A stretch of 64,000 bases of DNA from Takakia lepidozioides (GCA_030704615.1 CM060732.1:49271053-49335052); one strand, 5' to 3'; positions 20,057 to 33,165 are shown, counted from the stretch's first letter. Notes: generated by a model from the letters alone, not told the origin. Translations and numbers: made by a program.

Positions 20057-23000
20057 ATGAACAGGATAATGCCTTCGATGGCCATGGCGCTCTACTTCAA
20101 GCTTTCGTGGGCCCTCTTGCTTTTTCTGTGCTCCATCGGACCTCTCTTTGGATCGGGAGCTCCCAGCACAGAGAGTCTTGAAAGTAAGTTGTTCTCCAGA
20201 TCAGGCTTTCGGTTGTTGAAGTCCTGTAGATTCCGTACTTTCCACCATTGATCAAAGTCTAGATCTAATGCCATAACTCAGTGTGCCGATTTCATGAAGC
20301 TTCTGTCTACGTTTGGAAGTTGGTGTTTATCAAGAATGGCTGTGATGATCTTCCTGAGGTCGTCACGTCGCACGGACCTTCTCCGCTGGAAAGTGTATTA
20401 CAAACCGTATGACTTCGCAGGCACGCCCTATCTGAACTTTCTGCAGCTTCGAAACTAGTACTCCGGGCCTACAAGGGTGCCTTCTTCTTTACCTTAGGCG
20501 AAAAATATGAACTGCAGAGTTTGGCCCTGGAACTTTGCAACCTGGGTGCAACCTAAATTCATGCGGCAGCCACTTGTGGGACCCCGTTGATGGGTTTTCT
20601 CCTCAGGGAGTTTCACACTTCAGTCGAACATTTAAATTAACGGAAGTGTAACGATTTCCCTGGATGCCTGGTCTGGCAATTCACTTGACTTTCTTTCAAG
20701 AACTCTATAGCTCCGCGCTTTCACACGTTGCGGACTACTTTCACCGACTCGACTGTTCGACCCAGAAAATCTAGTTTTGATACGAAGTGTGGCGAGCCCA
20801 CTAGGTCCAAGAGGTAGGCGTGCGCGTGGAGACAACAGTAAGGATCCCTTATAATCCAGGCCGGGTACCAAGTGACCAGTGCACTTTTTCAAGTCACGCT
20901 CGCTAGCAGGCTCCAAACCAAGCCTGACTGACCAGTGTCATGTTCAATCCTGCACGGGTCCTGCACATGCACTTCTCTAATGGGCGTGTGCACAATGTTC
21001 AAGTGCTGCACTATATATGTATATCAATGTCTGGATTATAATTAACAAGATGTATATCTCTTTGCTTGCTGCAAGGACTCACGTTATAATTAGTCTGTCT
21101 CAAGTTGTATATTTTGGGTTGGTCCCAGCCGCAGCGCTCCTAGCATTGAGAGCCAAACTGGTCGACACCGACTCTCGTCTCCAGGACTGGGCAGGGGACG
21201 ATCCGTGCAGCAGCCCTTGGTTGGGAGTTACTTGTGGATACCAGGATTCGAGCAATGTGTCTCACGTGACTGAGCTGTATGTTCACTCTTACGACTCACG
21301 GCCAAGTAACATCTTTTTAGCCAGGCACTCTGTTTACTCCCTAGAACATTGCAGGGGGAAGCATACTTCTTGCGTGTTTGAACCTAGATTATTTAGAAAC
21401 TAAGTTCAATGTTTGGACTCTCTTGTTCCTCTTTCTCATAGTCTCGGTTAATAAGTCTACGTAATCCATGCATAATCTACTTGAATCTAAATATTGGAAC
21501 TTCAACTTTAGCTCGGTCCAGGCTCATTGTAGGCTTCTGGACATGCAATGTATCAATTGGATCTTGAACTGGAATCTTTCTAGTGAATAGAAATCAGTCA
21601 TTTTTCATAGAGAGGTTCAGTGTTTGTGGCTAAAACTATAATAAATTAAAGTTTCTGTAGGAAGTGCTTGATTTTTGAAACCTGGTGTTAGCAATTTGTC
21701 AGGGATGCTTGCTCTGTAGAACGTCAATGTTGTATGGTATCCTGGTTCCAGCTCAATTTGTTCATTGATCAATTCGGGATCCTGAAGGGAGGGAATCGTT
21801 ATGTGGGTCCTACAGGCTGCTAGCAAGCCTCAATTTGGGGGGTGAATTGGCACCGGAACTTGGGAATATCACATATCTTACAATTTTGTACGTACCTCGT
21901 CTTCTCTCTCTCTCTTTTTCCTCAATCTCTTTGTCATTGATTTTCTTCCGCACAGAGCAAGTTTCTTCAGCCTTTTCGGCGCGCAAACTTTGTTCACTAG
22001 CCATTTTATTGCTGCGTTCTCACATCTCATTTAAACGAGGTGATTTGGACGATACTTCACCCTGTCGTCTTTGTGAGGTCCAATTTCAATCTCATACTGC
22101 ATCGGTGCATCTGTTGCTCAGGAATATCAATGGCAATCACATACAGGGAAGCATTCCGTCGTCCTTTGGAAAGTTAAAGCAACTTAGACTGCTGTGAGTC
22201 ACAACCTCCTAAAATCTCCTCACACACATGCATATATAAGGTCTACAATGTGATCTTGAACTATAACTAGATCAGTCGAAGCCTACAGGCTCATCGGTGG
22301 GACAAATGACAAGTTTTGCACGATTTGAAGATGCAGGTATGTACCTCAAGGAGGGAATTGCCTTCGAGGTACTTTACACCTTATTACATGATGTAACTTG
22401 TTACACTGCAACTCAAAAGCTCAATGTCTGGTGCTCAAAGTTGTCGGTTAAGTTACTAGGTGGCTGTTAAAGAGTAGTCGGCTGTTACTGATGAATCCGG
22501 TTGTTACACATGTGGCTGCCAGAGTGGTGAATAACAACCTCTTGTCAGGGGAGGTTGCTCCAGAGCTTGGATTTCTTCCCAACCTGAGAAGATTTCAAAT
22601 CAATGATAACCAGATATCTGGGCCAATTCCATCTTCCTTTCAGAATCTTACTACTCTTATGCATTTGTAAGTACGATTCTGTTTGTGCACTGATCTGATG
22701 TCTGCTCGTTTGAAGTCATGTAGCGCGCGCGTGTCCTTAAGGATTCCTCAGCTTGGCCGTATGTCTGCCAGTTGACAAGCTAGTCTTTTGTCTCGTAGTA
22801 CATGCTTGTGCATGCTTGCTCGCCGTTTCTGTATCAATGCGAGGTTACGAGAATCACACATGTACATATGCGAGTTCCTGCAGGCACATGAGCAACAATT
22901 TGTTAAGCGGTTCGATACCAAGTGGGCTAGGCCAGCTCAAGCACTTACTTCATGTGTGAGTTTTATAAATGCTTGCAATCTTTTTGTAATTGCGCCCCAT

Positions 23001-26000
23001 GAATTCCTGTCGGTGCCCAAGTGCTAGTATGTCATTCGCTCTTTTGAGAAAGCTGTTCAAAGCCATTTCATAGCACTTGACATACCATTACCCAGCATGG
23101 AAGGGAGTTGTCAATACCTAGATCATTACTCTTAAGTGCCACTAGGGTAGCGTGCAGTATGCATCCTGAAATTTTCTGACCGCATGATGGACAGCTACTT
23201 CACGCAACTGTTAATCTGAAGTACTTAGTGATTCTGGTACAGGCGTAAATGTGGATCAATTGAATTTTGATACTTATGAAGTAGCCTTTATTTTGAAATG
23301 CAGACTGCTGGACAACAATCAAATATCTGGTCCACTACCAGACGACCTCACCAGCATTCCATCTTTAACAATCGTGTAAGTTAGCGAAGCCCTCGCATAC
23401 TACCGTCCTGCGCTTTCTCTTGTTTCATTCGCATACCGGATCCTGGCAAGCAGGACCCTAGATGGATCGTCTCCTTGTACATACCTGACTTTCACATGCA
23501 CAGATCTATGTGCAGGGTTGAGATCTAGTACATATGAACACGCTGATGATTGTTCGGTATTGCAGACAACTTGATGATAACGCACTCGAGACTACTATTC
23601 CTCAAAGTTGGGGTCGGAGTTTGTCGCTATTGAAACTGTGAGTTGGGTTCATTCCTTCACTAAACTCCTCTTCCGTCAAGGGCCCGACATCCAGCAGATC
23701 TTGGGTTCAAAAGTCACATAGGTATGATATGTTGGATGTCACCGTTATAGCCAACCCACCTATAATTTGTGTTACCTTAGGACTTTCGAGGCTTGGGAGA
23801 GGTTTGGGTGGCATAACAGCCCTTCAATGTTGGGCTGTTATTTAAATTTCTCTCTAATACGAGGTAGTTATCGGGTTATACATGTATATGACCAGTGCAA
23901 TACATTGGGATTTATCCACTCCATTGAGAGCAAGTAGAGAACCTGAGACGTGAAAAATGAAGTAACCTGTTCATTTAGGAACCGGATAGGTCAGGCATTC
24001 AAACAACCAAACAAATAACCTTCTAAAGAACCGCCAATACCTGCAGTAATTTGATGAAAACCGCTGGTTATTTACGGTTTTTGCAGGTAACCCAAACCAC
24101 AGGTTGTATCTAGCCATGATATAAATCTTAATAACCTCAACCGCAAGTTATAAAATTTGAAGAAATTGGAAGTGCCTGTTAATAAAAAGATTAGATAATC
24201 GCCTAACACTGGTCTTTAACCCTTAAGTTCCCAAGCCCTTTTTTGACTTTTTACCAATTTTGGGTACTCAGCTGCAGTAAATTGCCCCTAGAAACCTACC
24301 AAACATCATCCACAGATTCCAGCCTTATAGCAATGGGCCCAGCTCATTTATGCATGACATACCAAAAAATGAGCCAAGTCCACCGTAATCGTGAGGTTAT
24401 AGCGCCTCAAATATCAGGTCCCAAGGAAAAAGTGAGAAAGAAATTGGTTTGACCAAATCAAAACCTATCTTTATCCAATTTTGCTTGCCCCAAGACCCAC
24501 CATTTCCAAATCAATAGTGGAGTGGCCATGACCCCACTAAATTGCAGGTCCAACTGATTTTTTCACCTATGCTTGCTATGCATGCAATTACATGGGGGTT
24601 GAAATCTCAAAATTGACAAGAGAAAATGTGCCTCCAAATGAAGTACTTTTTCTTCTACAAATTTTTTAAAAACCAAGTGTGGATGTGTGTATGTAATGCT
24701 CACACACCACAAGGTGTAGTGTTTTTTCCCAAATTGCTAATTTTCTGCTAAAAATGGCCTTTGGAGTGCAATCTGTTTTGGGCTTGTTTACTGCCACGTC
24801 AGGGGTCAACAGCCCTTTTCAGGCCCCAATATCTAAATGAGAGATCTAAGATATTTTTTGTAAGTCGCAGCTTTTGTTTTTTTTTAAATTTGTTTTTTTC
24901 ATCATACTCTAGACAAATCCCTTGTCAATAAAGCTTGGGGAGTGGGCCCCATCAGATTAGATCTGCAAAAATTAGGTCGAACTGCAAATTCAAAGTGACC
25001 CGATTCAGGTAGCTTGGGAACTTTAGGGTTAACAGAAGGCATGGATGAACTTTGAATGAACTTCCCAACGGAAGGCAGTACCTTCGGATGAGTCAGTTTC
25101 CATTTATGTATTTTTCCCTTCGGGGTTCTCAGACCTCCAACTTACATCTGTGTGCACTTTGGAATAAAGTTCCCTTGCTGGATTTCCTACTCCGCTGATC
25201 AGTGGGCTGATACGAAAGTAGCTGACGTGTTACTGACCTACGTACCAAGTGTTGTAATACTCTGAAGGTCATAAAGCTCGCTGTGGATGCAGTAGCCTGA
25301 GGAGCTGCGGGTTGACAGGCATCATACCAGACCTTAGTGGACTGAGAAATATGACATATCTGTAAGTACGTCATTACTTCTACAGGTCTTGGATTTTACC
25401 AGTTAAAGTCTCCTTATTAGACTTTTCAATGCCCATTCTGGTCCATCTCTCCACACGGTCCTAGTGGAGAGATATCTATCTTTCTTTGCTTTACCGCAAA
25501 CTTGCTCAGGATTTGAAATGTGCGATAAAACTTTAGCATTTTTAGAATATTAATGCTGGAATGTTGTTCTTGTAGGGATCTGAGCAACAACAGTCTCACG
25601 GGCTTCTCACCAGACAATTTAGCACAATCAATCCTGATGATGTATGACAAAATTTTGGTTGCGTTAATGCTCCTGCAAAACGAAGTACCTTCTATTTTAG
25701 TAGATGTCGAGACTCCAAAAAACACATGGACTGGAGATCGACGTATTATGCCAGCTACTTGAACCTTCAGAACTGTGCAGTCATTACTTTTGACGACTTT
25801 GCAGTGGATAAGTCAGTGCTAGATAAGTAAGAGTTTAGGTAAGTAAAATTTGATGCCAACTTCAGCACTCGATATTCTATAGTGGGTGCGATTCCATATC
25901 TCTTCTATATTCTTGAAACCAGTGCTTTATGAACATGGAGCACATTCTTGAATCGAAAGACCCTCGCTAGAGAGCTGATCTACAGAAAGGAGAAGAAAGA

Positions 26001-29000
26001 GAGAGTGCCACTCAACGAAAGCTTGACATTATACGTAACAAGAGTCAGTACTAACTGCTTGCTCAAGAGTTGAATGCGCCTTTGTCGCAGAGGTCGTTAA
26101 TTGATCTTCCTCACTCTTACCTTTGTTACTGTTGAACTTGTGTTGTACAGAGATATTTCATACAACCAGTTGCAAGGACCCATACCCAACAGCTATGGTC
26201 AGCTTAATAATCTGCAGGCATTGTAAGTTCCGGCCTTCTTATACTCTCCTTATACTTCTTCTAGTCTCCAGTTCTTTGTTCAAACATAATTATCAAGTTT
26301 GATACTGGCAGATTCCGGCCTTACTTTTCGTCAAGGACAGAGAGACAAAATGTGGACCAATTTGAGCTTCAGCATTTGGACTCCTAACATTGGCTAGGAA
26401 ATGCCCTTCCGGGCATAAGTCCCTCTGGAATGCTTTCGAGGAGTCTGCATTGAAACCAAGCCGATAATTGGTATAGCCCTCACGCAGCTCTATGCACCCC
26501 AATCCAGGAGCAGGGCTAGATCGATCTACATCGATTGACATGATCAGCCATGTACTTGTAGACCTATATCTAGAAAGCACGATTGATGAACTATCATCTG
26601 TACTACTACTCTAATTCTCGGGTGTCGACCTGGCACTCCCGAAACGGGGCAATAGGCAAAGGTAAAGTTACGCCATATTCTTCGGCCGGAGTCTTCTCTC
26701 TTCCACTCCTACCAGTCACCCTGTTGTGCCAATGTAGGTCGCTCAAATGCATACAAGAGGGAGATCATATAGATGTCAAAGCTGATCTGCAGTGCACTGG
26801 CTCCTCTAAGTTGGAATGGGTGCTGGTCTGTATTGCGTAGGAAACTCGAGAACAATAATTTCAGTGGAACAGTCCCAGCGTCCCTCGGAACTGCGGCGAC
26901 TTTCAGTAATGAGGACTTGCTGGTTAATATGTAAGTGCGCTACCCAGATGGAAACACTGAATCGTTCTATGCTGAGGGTCAATCTGAGTCTTGAGAAAAG
27001 TTGCAGCATTGCCTGATTGTGAACGTGTCCTGTACATAAAGTTTCTTCAGATAGAACATATGTACACATGAGTCTTGTGATCGCAAAATCTTCGTCACCC
27101 AGGTTGTGGTCGGTTCATCTTCAGGAACCTGTCCTTATGTGAATAGAGTCTGGACAGTTGCGATATGTAGACTTGTCAGGTTGAATTTTCTCTTTTCTGC
27201 CATGGCGCGTGCCTGTACGTGAGACTGGTCGGGTCAACATGACTCGAATTCGTGTGCCGTATCGATCGCACGCAGAAATCTGGAGAACAACAATCTTGGC
27301 GACCTAGTTTCCGGTGCCTTATACCAAGCGGCGAGTATTGATCGAAATTTGTCAATCTGGTACGCAAACTTTTCAGCTTTGAAAATATCTAGAGCTCCGA
27401 TGGACCCTCGGGGTCCAGTGGAGAACGTTCCAAAATTACTTTCCTTTTCGGACTTATTTTCTTAAGTGGTTTGTTCTACCGTGTCCAGGGGCCTTGCGGG
27501 CCCGTGTGGATGTTCTACGTTTATATCGAAAACTTTGAGATCTCTTTCTTTCCCTTCTTCCTGATTACTCTATGTGCATGGACGTTGTGGATTCAGGTTG
27601 GCCGGGAACCCACTGTGCAATCGCAGCGCACCAGACATTCAAAATGCATTCTGCAGCAGATTTGCAAATAGTACTGTAGCATCGACATTGGTCCCATTAT
27701 ACGATAGGAGGTCCATGACCCAGTGCATGTGCAAGTCTCCGGAGGTTCAAGTACCCAACACTAGCGAGTGTCTATGTGCGAGACCAGTCACCATTGTGAT
27801 TGAGCTCTTGAGCCCGGGCTTTCCCTACTTCGACTCCTCCTACCTCGCCAGATTCACATACTTCATTGCCCAAATGCTGTCTTTTTCGAACTCTTCCCAA
27901 ACTGTGCTCTTATTAAGTTCCGACTGGAAGCCTGGACCCCGGCTGGAGACAACCCTCCAACTATTTCCTCCTGCTGGTGCCCCCTGGAATCAATCTGACC
28001 TGGACAAGCTCTACGATAACTTGGCGAACTATAAGCTGCCAGTGGGACTCGAAATTGACCCTCAGCACCTGATCTATGGGCCGTATTTACTGGTTCTTTG
28101 GGGAAGTATAGGTAAAGTAACTCTTTCGTCTGGAAAGCTGGTTTGTCAGCTTCTCTCAGCACTCCATGCCATTTTCTTTTAGCGGGGCCCATTTCCATTT
28201 TGTTCTGGAACGAGTGCTGACGCTGAAAACACTAAGGCTCGAGGAGGATCAAGAGTACTTACACTTTCTGGAGCCTAGAAGATGTCAACCTGACCTCGTT
28301 GATGGGGTACGGAGACAAACAGCACCCTCGAGCGATCACCTGCGGAACAGTAGGAAGAGAGGCCCACGTGTACACAACCATATCGTAAAGTTAGAAAGAT
28401 AATATATATATTTGTTCACAATTTAATCTGTTCGCATCGTTGAAAGTAGGAAGAGCTGACAATTGTCTGCCAACTGGTCTGAATACTGACAGTTGATCTA
28501 TCTCATTTGTCATTCAGGTGTTCAATCAACTGGCTCCTCCAAGGGCTTGACGCCAGGAGCTGTGGCGGGGATTGTGATTGCCTGCAGTGTGAGCACAGCT
28601 GTTATCATGGCAGTCACTATTTTGCTCTTTCTAAGGAAAAGAGGGTGGTTACTCACTTCCAAAGGACACAAACTAAGTGAGTACACATCATCGCCTGTAG
28701 AGATATATGTACTCAAGATTCGCTCAAAACATTTGTACCTCGAGATTGTGGATCAATTGGTGTTCTTCTTCGTGTTCTTCAGCTCGTCCATCCTCCTCCA
28801 CTAAGTACTCAACTTACTGCACATGTTCTAAGAAAATAATGTGACGTGATTTTGCAGTGAACAGAACAAAAATGATGTCGGGGATGAACATTACAGGGTT
28901 GAAGGCTTTCACTTTCGGAGAATTGCAAACTGCAACACAGAAATTCAGTCAAGAGATTGGGGAAGGGGGGTATGGCAAGGTGTACAAAGGAATATTAGAC

Positions 29001-31038
29001 GATGGGCAGGTTGTTGCAGTAAAGCGCGCCCATGGAGGGGCTATGCTAGTCTCCCGGGCATTCTACACTGAGATAGAGCTCTTGTCACGAGTGCATCATA
29101 AGGATCTTGTCTCCCTCATTGGCTTCTGCGATGATGAGGGTGAGCAGGTCAGCAAATCTTTACCATCTGATATCTGTCATTTCAAGACCAGATTTATGAT
29201 GATGAATGTCCACCGAAGAGGTAGACTAGATATATGTAACTAGTCTTAGCATCCATCATTCCAGCGAACAGTATATAAACAGCAAGACAAGAAAGGACTT
29301 CAGAAAATTGAAATTAGACAGATCTATACATATGTGAATCTAAACCATTTAGCACACATTGCCCCACAGGCATCACTTACGCATGTGGGCCACTCATATC
29401 TGTATGTGACCGTGTATCTCATGGTGTGTGCGCAGATGCTGGTGTACGAGTTCATGGCAGGCGGAACTGTTAGAGATCACCTGGCTCGTAAGCACTGTCA
29501 CTAAGAGTCTAAAATGGTGGTTTCTTCTAATTGCAGGGACCAGACAGTGTTGATACGTACATATATAGATCAAGAAGTCAAACTTGTCTGCATCCATGGA
29601 GATAGATTGCTTTTGAAGAGGGTCGAAATGATACCGGTGTGACTATGACCGCTCGACATGTGGGTATTCGTGCTGATCGTCCGGAATCGTGCTGATGACC
29701 AGATTTTTAGGTCAGTGACATCCTGTTTGATTGAGTGGCTTTGGCAGCGTCGGTATCAATGCACTTCACCACGCGCCTTATGATCGCTCTGGCGACTGCT
29801 CGAGGCCTCCACTATCTCCACAACTATGCGAAGCCGCCAATTTATCATCGCGACATCAAGGCAGGGAATATCCTACTGGACCGGCATTTCAATGCCAAGG
29901 TTGCAGATTTTGGTCTGTCAAAGGCGAAGCCTACAACCCAACCAGGCACAGATGACAAAGATCACATCTCTACAGCGGTGAAGGGCACTCCCGTAAGTTA
30001 CATTCAGAGTAGGACTCAAATCTCTCATCATGTGTTGTTTGTTCAACTTACTGCTACGACAAACCACGACCCAGCTTATCTCGCACCAGAGCTCTGAATT
30101 TGAGAGCTCTCGAAGCTGCAGCTAGTACCTGTTTCTGTCTGACTATTAGGCTGGATCAACCTCTCTAACGTCCGACAAACGTGACACCGCACGGGTGCAG
30201 GGATACCTGGATCCAATGTACTTCTTGACACAGAAGTTGACCGATAAGGCCGATGTCTATAGCTATGGCATCGTGCTGATGGAGCTCATCACTGGCTTGC
30301 AACCCATCTACCACGGGAAGAACCTTGCAAGAGAGGTATGTGCCGCACTTGATTAGCTGACGCCACTTGAGCATACAGCATCACTTATACCCTCAAACAC
30401 TCCAATGGCACTGCACACATTTAGCTGATGGCAGAACAGGTCACTGAAGTTTGGAGATACCTACACCTGGACCTTAAACACGAGATTACATATGACATAT
30501 ATGCATAAACTTTGTTTTGCTAACGAACTCGTACATTTCTACATCCAGAAGGTGTGTATGTAAAGTTCAAGCTCTCAGTCAGTGCTGAAAGTTCAATTAC
30601 GGAATGGCTTGCTAGAGAGCTTACAGAATCCGAATTTAGTTGGCCGTCCTCTGTCCGTGTCTCCTCCCTCTTACCCCGCATAATGTATTTGGGGGACCCG
30701 TGCAGGTGTTCCTGGCATCGAACGAAGGAAGGATGCTAGATCTCGTAGACCCTGACATGCCCTCCTATCCGCCCACAGCACTAGATGAACTGGTGGATCT
30801 GGCACTCTCATGCTGCAAGGATGATCCAGAGTGTCGCCCGAGCATGGGGGAGGTGGTACGGACTTTAGAGGATATACAACGCATGACAGAGCCCTGGTCG
30901 ATTTCAGTGGAACTTGGGGATCCAGCCCTTCACGCATCACCTGAACAATTCAGGCTGCCAAACTCCCCCCCTCAGTTGTCGTCAGAAGATGTCCGTGGGG
31001 CCTTAAGAGAGAGTATTGAAAACCTGGGAGGAAGATGA
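20057..31038 (+). CDS. LRR receptor-like kinase, LRR-VIII-1 type, 20 exons
   Basis: Single-pass plasma-membrane receptor kinase. My splice model joins 20057-20183, 21129-21276, 21816-21887, 22122-22193, 22523-22666, 22884-22955, 23304-23375, 23566-23637, 25293-25361, 25576-25641, 26151-26222, 26841-26930, 27276-27359, 27597-28111, 28518-28676, 28858-29147, 29436-29487, 29748-29992, 30201-30335, 30706-31038. All introns are GT-AG, phases agree, and the sum is 2889 nt (962 codons). In order: signal peptide; LRR cap '[12 protein letters not shown]'; about ten LRRs; Cys-rich juxtamembrane part after 'WLAGNPLC'; a transmembrane helix ('[20 protein letters not shown]'); and the kinase with 'GEGGYGKV', 'VAVKRA', 'YHRDIKAGN' and 'VADFGLSK'. 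The family position after 'GYLDP' is Met instead of the usual Glu of the APE motif. The domain order matches Arabidopsis At1g06840-like proteins. The ligand is unknown. Confidence 0.92.
24220..25028. mobile_element. piggyBac-type MITE in kinase intron 8
   Basis: TTAA (24216-24219), then CCCTTAAGTTCCCAAGC. The right end, reverse-complemented, reads CCCTAAAGTTCCCAAGC followed by TTAA (25029-25032). The terminal inverted repeats match in 16 of 17 bases, the cleanest of the three TTAA-bounded elements here. The 809-bp interior is non-coding. It sits wholly inside the 1.65 kb intron 8 and leaves the splice sites at 23638 and 25292 intact, which accounts for half the length of this unusually long intron. 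Confidence 0.8.
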
Positions 31039-31170
31039 GTTCTACGATTGAACATTCAATGCTGATTCGTTTCAGGAACCCAACGGCACAAACTAACCCC
31101 GATCGATCAGCAAGACGACGGAAACTACAGTGTTCCCATACTTTGTACAGTTACCTCATGTCAGTTTGTA

Positions 31171-31176
31171 AATAAA
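31171..31176 (+). terminator. Polyadenylation signal of the receptor kinase
   Basis: AATAAA lies 133 bases after the kinase stop codon, in an otherwise gene-free 3' stretch. It is the canonical hexamer in a suitable place. Confidence 0.5.
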
Positions 31177-31304
31177 AGCTTTGGAGGGTTACAAACTCTG
31201 GCTCGCAGAGAGAACTAATTAAATTATATCAGGACGTGGGGCACTGAGCCAATGGGAACATGACCAAGAGAAGGGAGTCAAGAGAATATAGACAGAATTG
31301 ATAT

Positions 31305-31645
31305 AAACAGAATTGAGCTGTGAAGGGCTAGAAGAAACTGGGGACAGAAAAATCCAGAAAGGGAGAGAGAGCTGCATAATGAAGAGAATCTCACTATGCT
31401 ATAGCAGCAAGCAACAGAATTGAGCTGTGAAGGGCTAGAAGAAACTGGGGACAGAAAAATCCAGAAAGGGAGAGAGAGCTGCATAATGAAGAGAATCTCA
31501 TTATGATATATATGGCAGCAAGCAACAGAACTAGCTGTGAAGAGCTAGATGAAACTGAGGCCAGAAAAGCCAAGAGGCCCGACTAGCTAAGAGGTAAGGA
31601 GTCTGAAAGGCAAGAGGGCAGCATAATGAAAAGACTGTTACTATG
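31305..31645. repeat. Three tandem copies of a 107-111-bp unit
   Basis: The unit begins near AGCTGTGAAGGGCTAGAAGA and ends with GCAGCAAGCAACAGAA. Copies start near 31316, 31423 and 31530. The first two are almost identical; the third has diverged. Confidence 0.8.
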
Positions 31646-31779
31646 CTATGGCATCAGAATCACAATTTGAGCTGTGTTTAGAGTTAAAAGTCCCGTGTGC
31701 ACGATCAGGTGCTCGTTTTTCTACTCTGGTCATTTTTACAATGTGCTCGAACACTTCTAAGGTGCGTTCGTTTCTACAC

Positions 31780-32750
31780 GGCGCTTGTTTCCACATGGTG
31801 CTCGTCTCTAAGCTGGTGCCCTTGTTTCTACCTGTGCTCGTTTCTATGCTGGTGCGCTCGTTTCTATGTGCGCTTGTTTCTAAGCTGGTGCGCTCGTTTC
31901 TACCCCGTCGTACATTTCTAAGGTGTGCTCGTTTTTGCCGTTGCTCATTTCTAAAGTGCGCCCGTGTCCACGCGGTGCACTTTTCTAAGCTGGTGCGCTC
32001 GTTCTCTACGGTGCTCTCGTTTCTACCGGTGCGCGTTTCTATCGGTGCCTTTCTACCGGTGCTCGTTTCTAAGCTGGTGTGCTCGTTCTCTAATGTGCTC
32101 GTTTTTAAGGTGTCGTTCGTTTCTACCGGTGCTCGCTCGTTTCCAAGGTGCGCTCGTTTCTACGCTGGTGCGTTCGTTTCCACACGGTGCTCGTTTCTAA
32201 GCTAGTGCGCTCGTTTCCATCCGCCGCTCGTTTCTATGCTAGTGTGCTCGGGTCCTAAGCTGGTGCGCTCGTTTCCAAAGTACACTCGTTTCTATGCTAG
32301 TGCGCTCGTTTCCAAGGTGCGCTCGTTTCTATGATAGTGCGCTCGTTTCCACACGGTGCTTGTTTCTAAGCTAGTGCACTCGTTCTCAACGGTGCTCGTT
32401 TCTAAGCTATTGCGCTCGTTTCCAAGGTGCGCTCGTGTCCACACGGTACTCGTTTCTAAGCTGGTGCGCTCGTTCTCTACGGTGCTCGTTTCTATGGTGT
32501 GTTCGTTTCTACCTTCGTTTCTACCTGTGCGCGTTTCTAAGCTAGTGCGCTCATTTCCACATGGCGCTAGTTTCCAAGATGCGCTCGTTTCTATGCAAGC
32601 GCGCTAGTATCCACACGGTGCTCGTTTCTAAGCTGGTGCGCTCGTTCTCTACAGTGCTCTTTTGTAAGGTGCGCTCGTTCTACCGGTGCTCATTTCTAAG
32701 CTAGTGCGCTCATGTCCACACGCTCATGTCCACACGGTGCTCGTTTCTAC
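31780..32750 (+). repeat. Minisatellite of GCTCGTTTCTA units
   Basis: About 60 degenerate copies of a 15-16-base unit (GTGCGCTCGTTTCTA and GGTGCTCGTTTCTAAGC variants) follow each other for roughly 1 kb, with higher-order pairs of about 30 bases. Long open frames here (for example 31648-32205) arise from the repeat and are not genes. A typical unit reads Ala-Arg-Phe-Tyr or Val-Arg-Ser-Phe in the different frames. Confidence 0.9.
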
Positions 32751-32799
32751 ACAATGTTCCTCTCTAGGGTCTACAAGGTGTATGTCCATATATACATTA

Positions 32800-33165
32800 T
32801 ATGCAGAAATAAGCTGAAAATTATAGATTACAATTCAATTGAATTGTGAGTTGACGAATTACAAATTTACAATTCAATTGAATTGTAGTCAACAATTCAA
32901 ATTAAGGTTGTTTTTAACATGTTTTAGCAGTTCAATTGAATTACAAATTTACAATTCATTTGAATTATAGTCAACAATTGAAATTAAGTTTGTTTTCGAA
33001 CTAGTTTTAGCAATTCAATTGAATTACAAATTTACAATTGAATTGAATTATAGTCAACAATTCAAGTTAAGGTTGTTTTTGAACTACTTTTAGCAATTTA
33101 ATTGAATTGTGTACTTTTAGGGGGGGGGAGGTGATCAAGTGAATTGCGATGGAGAGAAGTTTGCA
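32800..33165. repeat. Single arm of the CAATTCAATTGAATTG foldback family
   Basis: Repeated CAATTCAATTGAATTG palindromes separated by TAGTCAACAATTCAA-like spacers end at CTTTTAGGGGGGG...GATCAAGTGAATTGCGATG. This is the same order and sequence as the right arm of the foldback element at 48666-49911, but without the partner arm and without the terminal GGAATTCCCTA. It is a solo or truncated arm. Confidence 0.65.

Noticed and set aside
28166-28402. Possible extra exon of the receptor kinase
   Set aside because: The exon ending at 28111 joins the exon starting at 28518 in phase, giving a sequence that aligns with known family members; the intervening frame has a stop soon after any plausible acceptor.
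31648-32607. Long plus-strand frames (185 and 83 codons) in the GCTCGTTTCTA array
   Set aside because: They are open only because the repeat lacks stop codons; all units read the same few residues and two frames are open at once.
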